A stretch of DNA of 64,000 bases from Acidiphilium sp. PA (GTDB taxonomy: Bacteria > Pseudomonadota > Alphaproteobacteria > Acetobacterales > Acetobacteraceae), in NCBI RefSeq assembly GCF_026191915.1, contig NZ_JAIMBY010000019.1, positions 1-64,000 on the forward strand, in the 5' to 3' direction. The notes beneath the pieces were generated by a model, which worked only from the letters and a program-made list of their open reading frames with translations, was not told the origin of the DNA and searched no databases. This document shows positions 62,111 to 64,000 of the stretch, in pieces. The position numbers were made by a program, and so were the translations under genes. The first letter of the stretch is position 1. Every line of letters begins with the position of its first letter.

Positions 62111-63377
62111 CGGAACCGCCACCGAATGCTTTGTCTACATCACGCTGCCCGGCGCGACCGAGCCGCTGACTGCGGGCCGGTTTGTTCAAGAGCGTCAACG
62201 CAGCGGCCTGATCCTCGGCCGCTTCGTCTATGGCCGTAGCTATCTCGCACGGCAGGACGCCGTCGCCTTTGACCCCGGCGAACTTAAGCTCTCCGATCGT
62301 ACCTAGGAGACGGTAGCATTGGGCGGCGTTTTTGGCGCGCTCCGCGATGCGGGCCCCGACTATTGGGGGCGGCGCGTGATCGAGCGCCATGCCGGCAAGC
62401 CGCAGCTGGGCGAACTCGATTATCTACTCCACTCCCCTGACGACAGGGCGGGGGCGCTCGGCTTTGGTTTGAACCAAGTGCCGCCAGCGCCGCTGCGCGC
62501 GTTCAACAGGACGATTCAGCTCGCCAAGCTTCAGGCGATCGCGGACGCCATCATCGCCGACGAGGTGCCGCAGACAGGCGTAGAAGCCGCGCAGGTCGAA
62601 GAACTGTTGTTGGTCGGGACGTCGGTGGGCGGCGCACGTCCAAAGGCCGTCGTCGAAGATGATGACGGACTCTGGATCGCGAAGTTCAATCGCAAAGACG
62701 ACCGTTGGAACATGGCGCGCATTGAGCATGCCATGCTGATGCTTGCCCGAGCGTGCGGCCTCAGCACCGCCGAAAGCCGTCTCGACAACATCGGCGACCG
62801 CGACGTGCTGCTGGTGAAACGCTTCGATCGGGAGCGCGCCGGCGGCGGTTACCACCGCGCGCGCATGATCAGCGGCCTCACACTTCTGCGCACCGATGAT
62901 GCACCGGGAAATCGCGGTCGCTGGTCGTATGTGCTGTTGGTCGAAGAGCTGCGCCGCGCCAGCGCGCGTCCCGACGCCGACGCGCAAGAGCTCTTTAGGC
63001 GCATGTGCTTCAACGCCCTGATCTCCAACGCAGACGATCATCCGCGCAATCACGCGATGATTGCCAAGCATACCGGCTGGCGCTTGTCGCCGGCCTACGA
63101 CCTGACGCCAACATCACCTGTGAGCCAGGATCATCGCGATCTCGCCTTGCTGATCGGCGACCAAGGCAGGTTCGCCAACGCGCAAAACCTGCTCTCTCAA
63201 TGCAGTCGCTTCATGCTGACCCGTGAGGCTGCGGAGGCGATCATCATGGAGATGACGCGCAAGGTACGGGATCGCTGGTATGAGATCGCGCGCAGCACCG
63301 GCGTCACCGAAACTGATTGCGCGCTGATCGCGGGGGCTTTCGCCTATCCGGGGTTCCAGACCCAATCAGGAAACTGA
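62100..63377 (+). pseudogene. hipA: HipA serine/threonine kinase toxin with an internal amber codon
   Basis: The frame from ATG 62100 codes for the HipA N-terminal domain (CFVYITLPGATEPLTAGRFV...GRFVYGRSYLARQDAVAFDP), then reads GELKLSDRT-TAG at 62304-62306. The same frame continues uninterrupted as ETVALGGVFGALRDAGPDYWGRRVIERHAG and the kinase: SVGGARPKAVV (ATP lid), LMLARACGLSTAES, ISNADDHPRNHAM (catalytic Asp/Asn) and LSPAYDLTPTSP (metal Asp). No frame change or other damage is visible, so a single nonsense mutation separates two halves. A TTG at 62319 could start a kinase-only fragment. The toxin is presumably inactive. Confidence 0.8.
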
Positions 63378-63795
63378 CGCATCATCATCATCATCAGCAG
63401 CAGCGGCATGAGCAAGTGTTGGCCCTCTGAGAGCCGATGAGCCAGGCGCAGGTCCCCGGGGACGGCGACTTTCGGGTGTAGCAATTCTGCCGATCTATGA
63501 CCGGGATGAGCGCAAAGCTGCCGGCCTGTCTTCTGCTGGAGTTGGCCGAAAGCGGTCACAAACTCGCGGACACCGCGGCTCAACGCGAGTCACGGTGTGC
63601 CCTTGCTTCGCCGCAGTTGGTCCACCGCAGCCCTGGCAACGCTCTGAAACATCTCCCGGCCAACCGCACATTGCCGACCCATTTGCTTGTCAAGTTCTTC
63701 TTCGGCCCACCCGAGCGCCCCGATTTTAAGCGCGGCGGCCCAAAGATATTTGTAAGCGTCCGCCAGAGGCCGTTGGCCTAGTTTTGGGCAGGACG
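63378..63795. other. Intergenic region without supported gene
   Basis: 418 bp with short ATC and AGC triplet runs (63381-63410). One long plus-strand frame (63497-63781) lacks a ribosome-binding site and any recognisable domain and is probably not coding. Confidence 0.5.
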
Positions 63796-64000
63796 TCAGG
63801 ACTTTTGGTCGATCATCCAGGGTAGGAGTTCGTTGATCCGGCTGGCTGGATGACCATTGGTGATTTTGGTCAGAACGTCTGTGAGGTAGTTCTGAGGATT
63901 GATGCCGTTGAGTTTGGCGGTCTGCAGGATCGTGATCACAGTCGCCGCGCGGTCCCCACCCTCGTTGCTGCCGGCGAATAGCCAGTTGCGGCGCCCGACG
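63796..64000 (-). CDS. IS66-type transposase, C-terminal end (cut by window)
   Basis: The last 67 residues of an IS66-family transposase: VGRRNWLFAGSNEGGDRAATVITILQTAKLNGINPQNYLTDVLTKITNGHPASRINELLPW. The NWLFAGS-(D/N)-EGG motif is the usual IS66 tnpC end. Its sequence differs from the IS66 element at 18-20 kb, so it is a separate insertion. It continues beyond the window. Confidence 0.85.
   Translation of the reverse strand, partial: VGRRNWLFAGSNEGGDRAATVITILQTAKLNGINPQNYLTDVLTKITNGHPASRINELLPWMIDQKS

Noticed and set aside
63497-63781. 94-codon frame before the IS66 fragment
   Set aside because: Composition is not convincing and no start signal is present.

Overview
The window is a GC-rich stretch, probably from an alphaproteobacterial (possibly Acetobacteraceae-type) plasmid or integrative element; the taxon is inferred only from protein character and base composition. 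Most of it (about 3-51 kb) is a type IVB secretion system of the Dot/Icm (IncI tra) class, built as several tightly packed operons with frequent ATGA start/stop overlaps. No rRNA, tRNA or CRISPR array was seen. No relaxase, replication initiator or partition gene was recognised, so the window is part of a larger element.

Region by region. 0-2.8 kb: a UmuC remnant lacking its catalytic N-terminus, a DEDDh exonuclease and, on the opposite strand, a methyltransferase. 3.1-8.6 kb (+): an ATP-grasp protein, a possible nuclease-fold protein whose ribosome-binding region is a hexanucleotide repeat, a DsbC/TrbB-like thioredoxin-fold protein, small proteins and an IcmV/TraX-like membrane protein. 8.6-20 kb (-): an operon read right to left containing exported proteins, a TraW/IcmX candidate, a DUF3991/Toprim protein, DotA/TraY, a coiled-coil protein, a lipoprotein and a DNA methylase. 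Its first gene (TcpQ/secretin-accessory-like) is split by an IS66-family element with an 8-bp target duplication. 20-20.6 kb: an AT-rich divergent control region. 20.6-31.9 kb (+): a multi-HTH regulator, then DotI, DotH, DotG, DotF, DotE, DotP, DotN and DotO. 31.9-39.3 kb (+): a less familiar block with two phospholipase-D-fold proteins, a UvrD-like helicase, membrane and periplasmic proteins and an XRE-like protein. 39.4-50 kb (+): DotD, DotC, a DotB-like protein with destroyed nucleotide-binding motifs, DotB, IcmT, a lytic transglycosylase, DotM and the coupling ATPase DotL.

50-64 kb is accessory DNA: an exported paralogue of a tra-cluster lipoprotein, a zinc-ribbon/HNH-like protein, a TacA-TacT toxin-antitoxin pair, a PAS hybrid histidine kinase, a transposon-like unit (DDE transposase, ExeA/TniB-like ATPase, RepA-like ATPase, plus zinc-finger and SEC-C proteins), a hipBA operon whose hipA carries an in-frame amber codon, and the 3' end of a second IS66-type transposase.

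How the parts would work together: DotC/D/H form the outer-membrane core, DotG/F/I/E/P/A/IcmV/IcmT the inner-membrane channel, and DotB/DotO/DotL-DotM power and feed it. The transglycosylase would open peptidoglycan. Two regulatory patterns recur: a short motif (roughly ASTKGCRAT) 30-50 nt upstream of the first gene of several transcription units, and local hairpins that bury the ribosome-binding site of those genes. The most notable oddities are the pseudo-ATPase DotB paralogue, these shared leader elements, the IS66 hit in a secretion gene and the helicase/PLD block.
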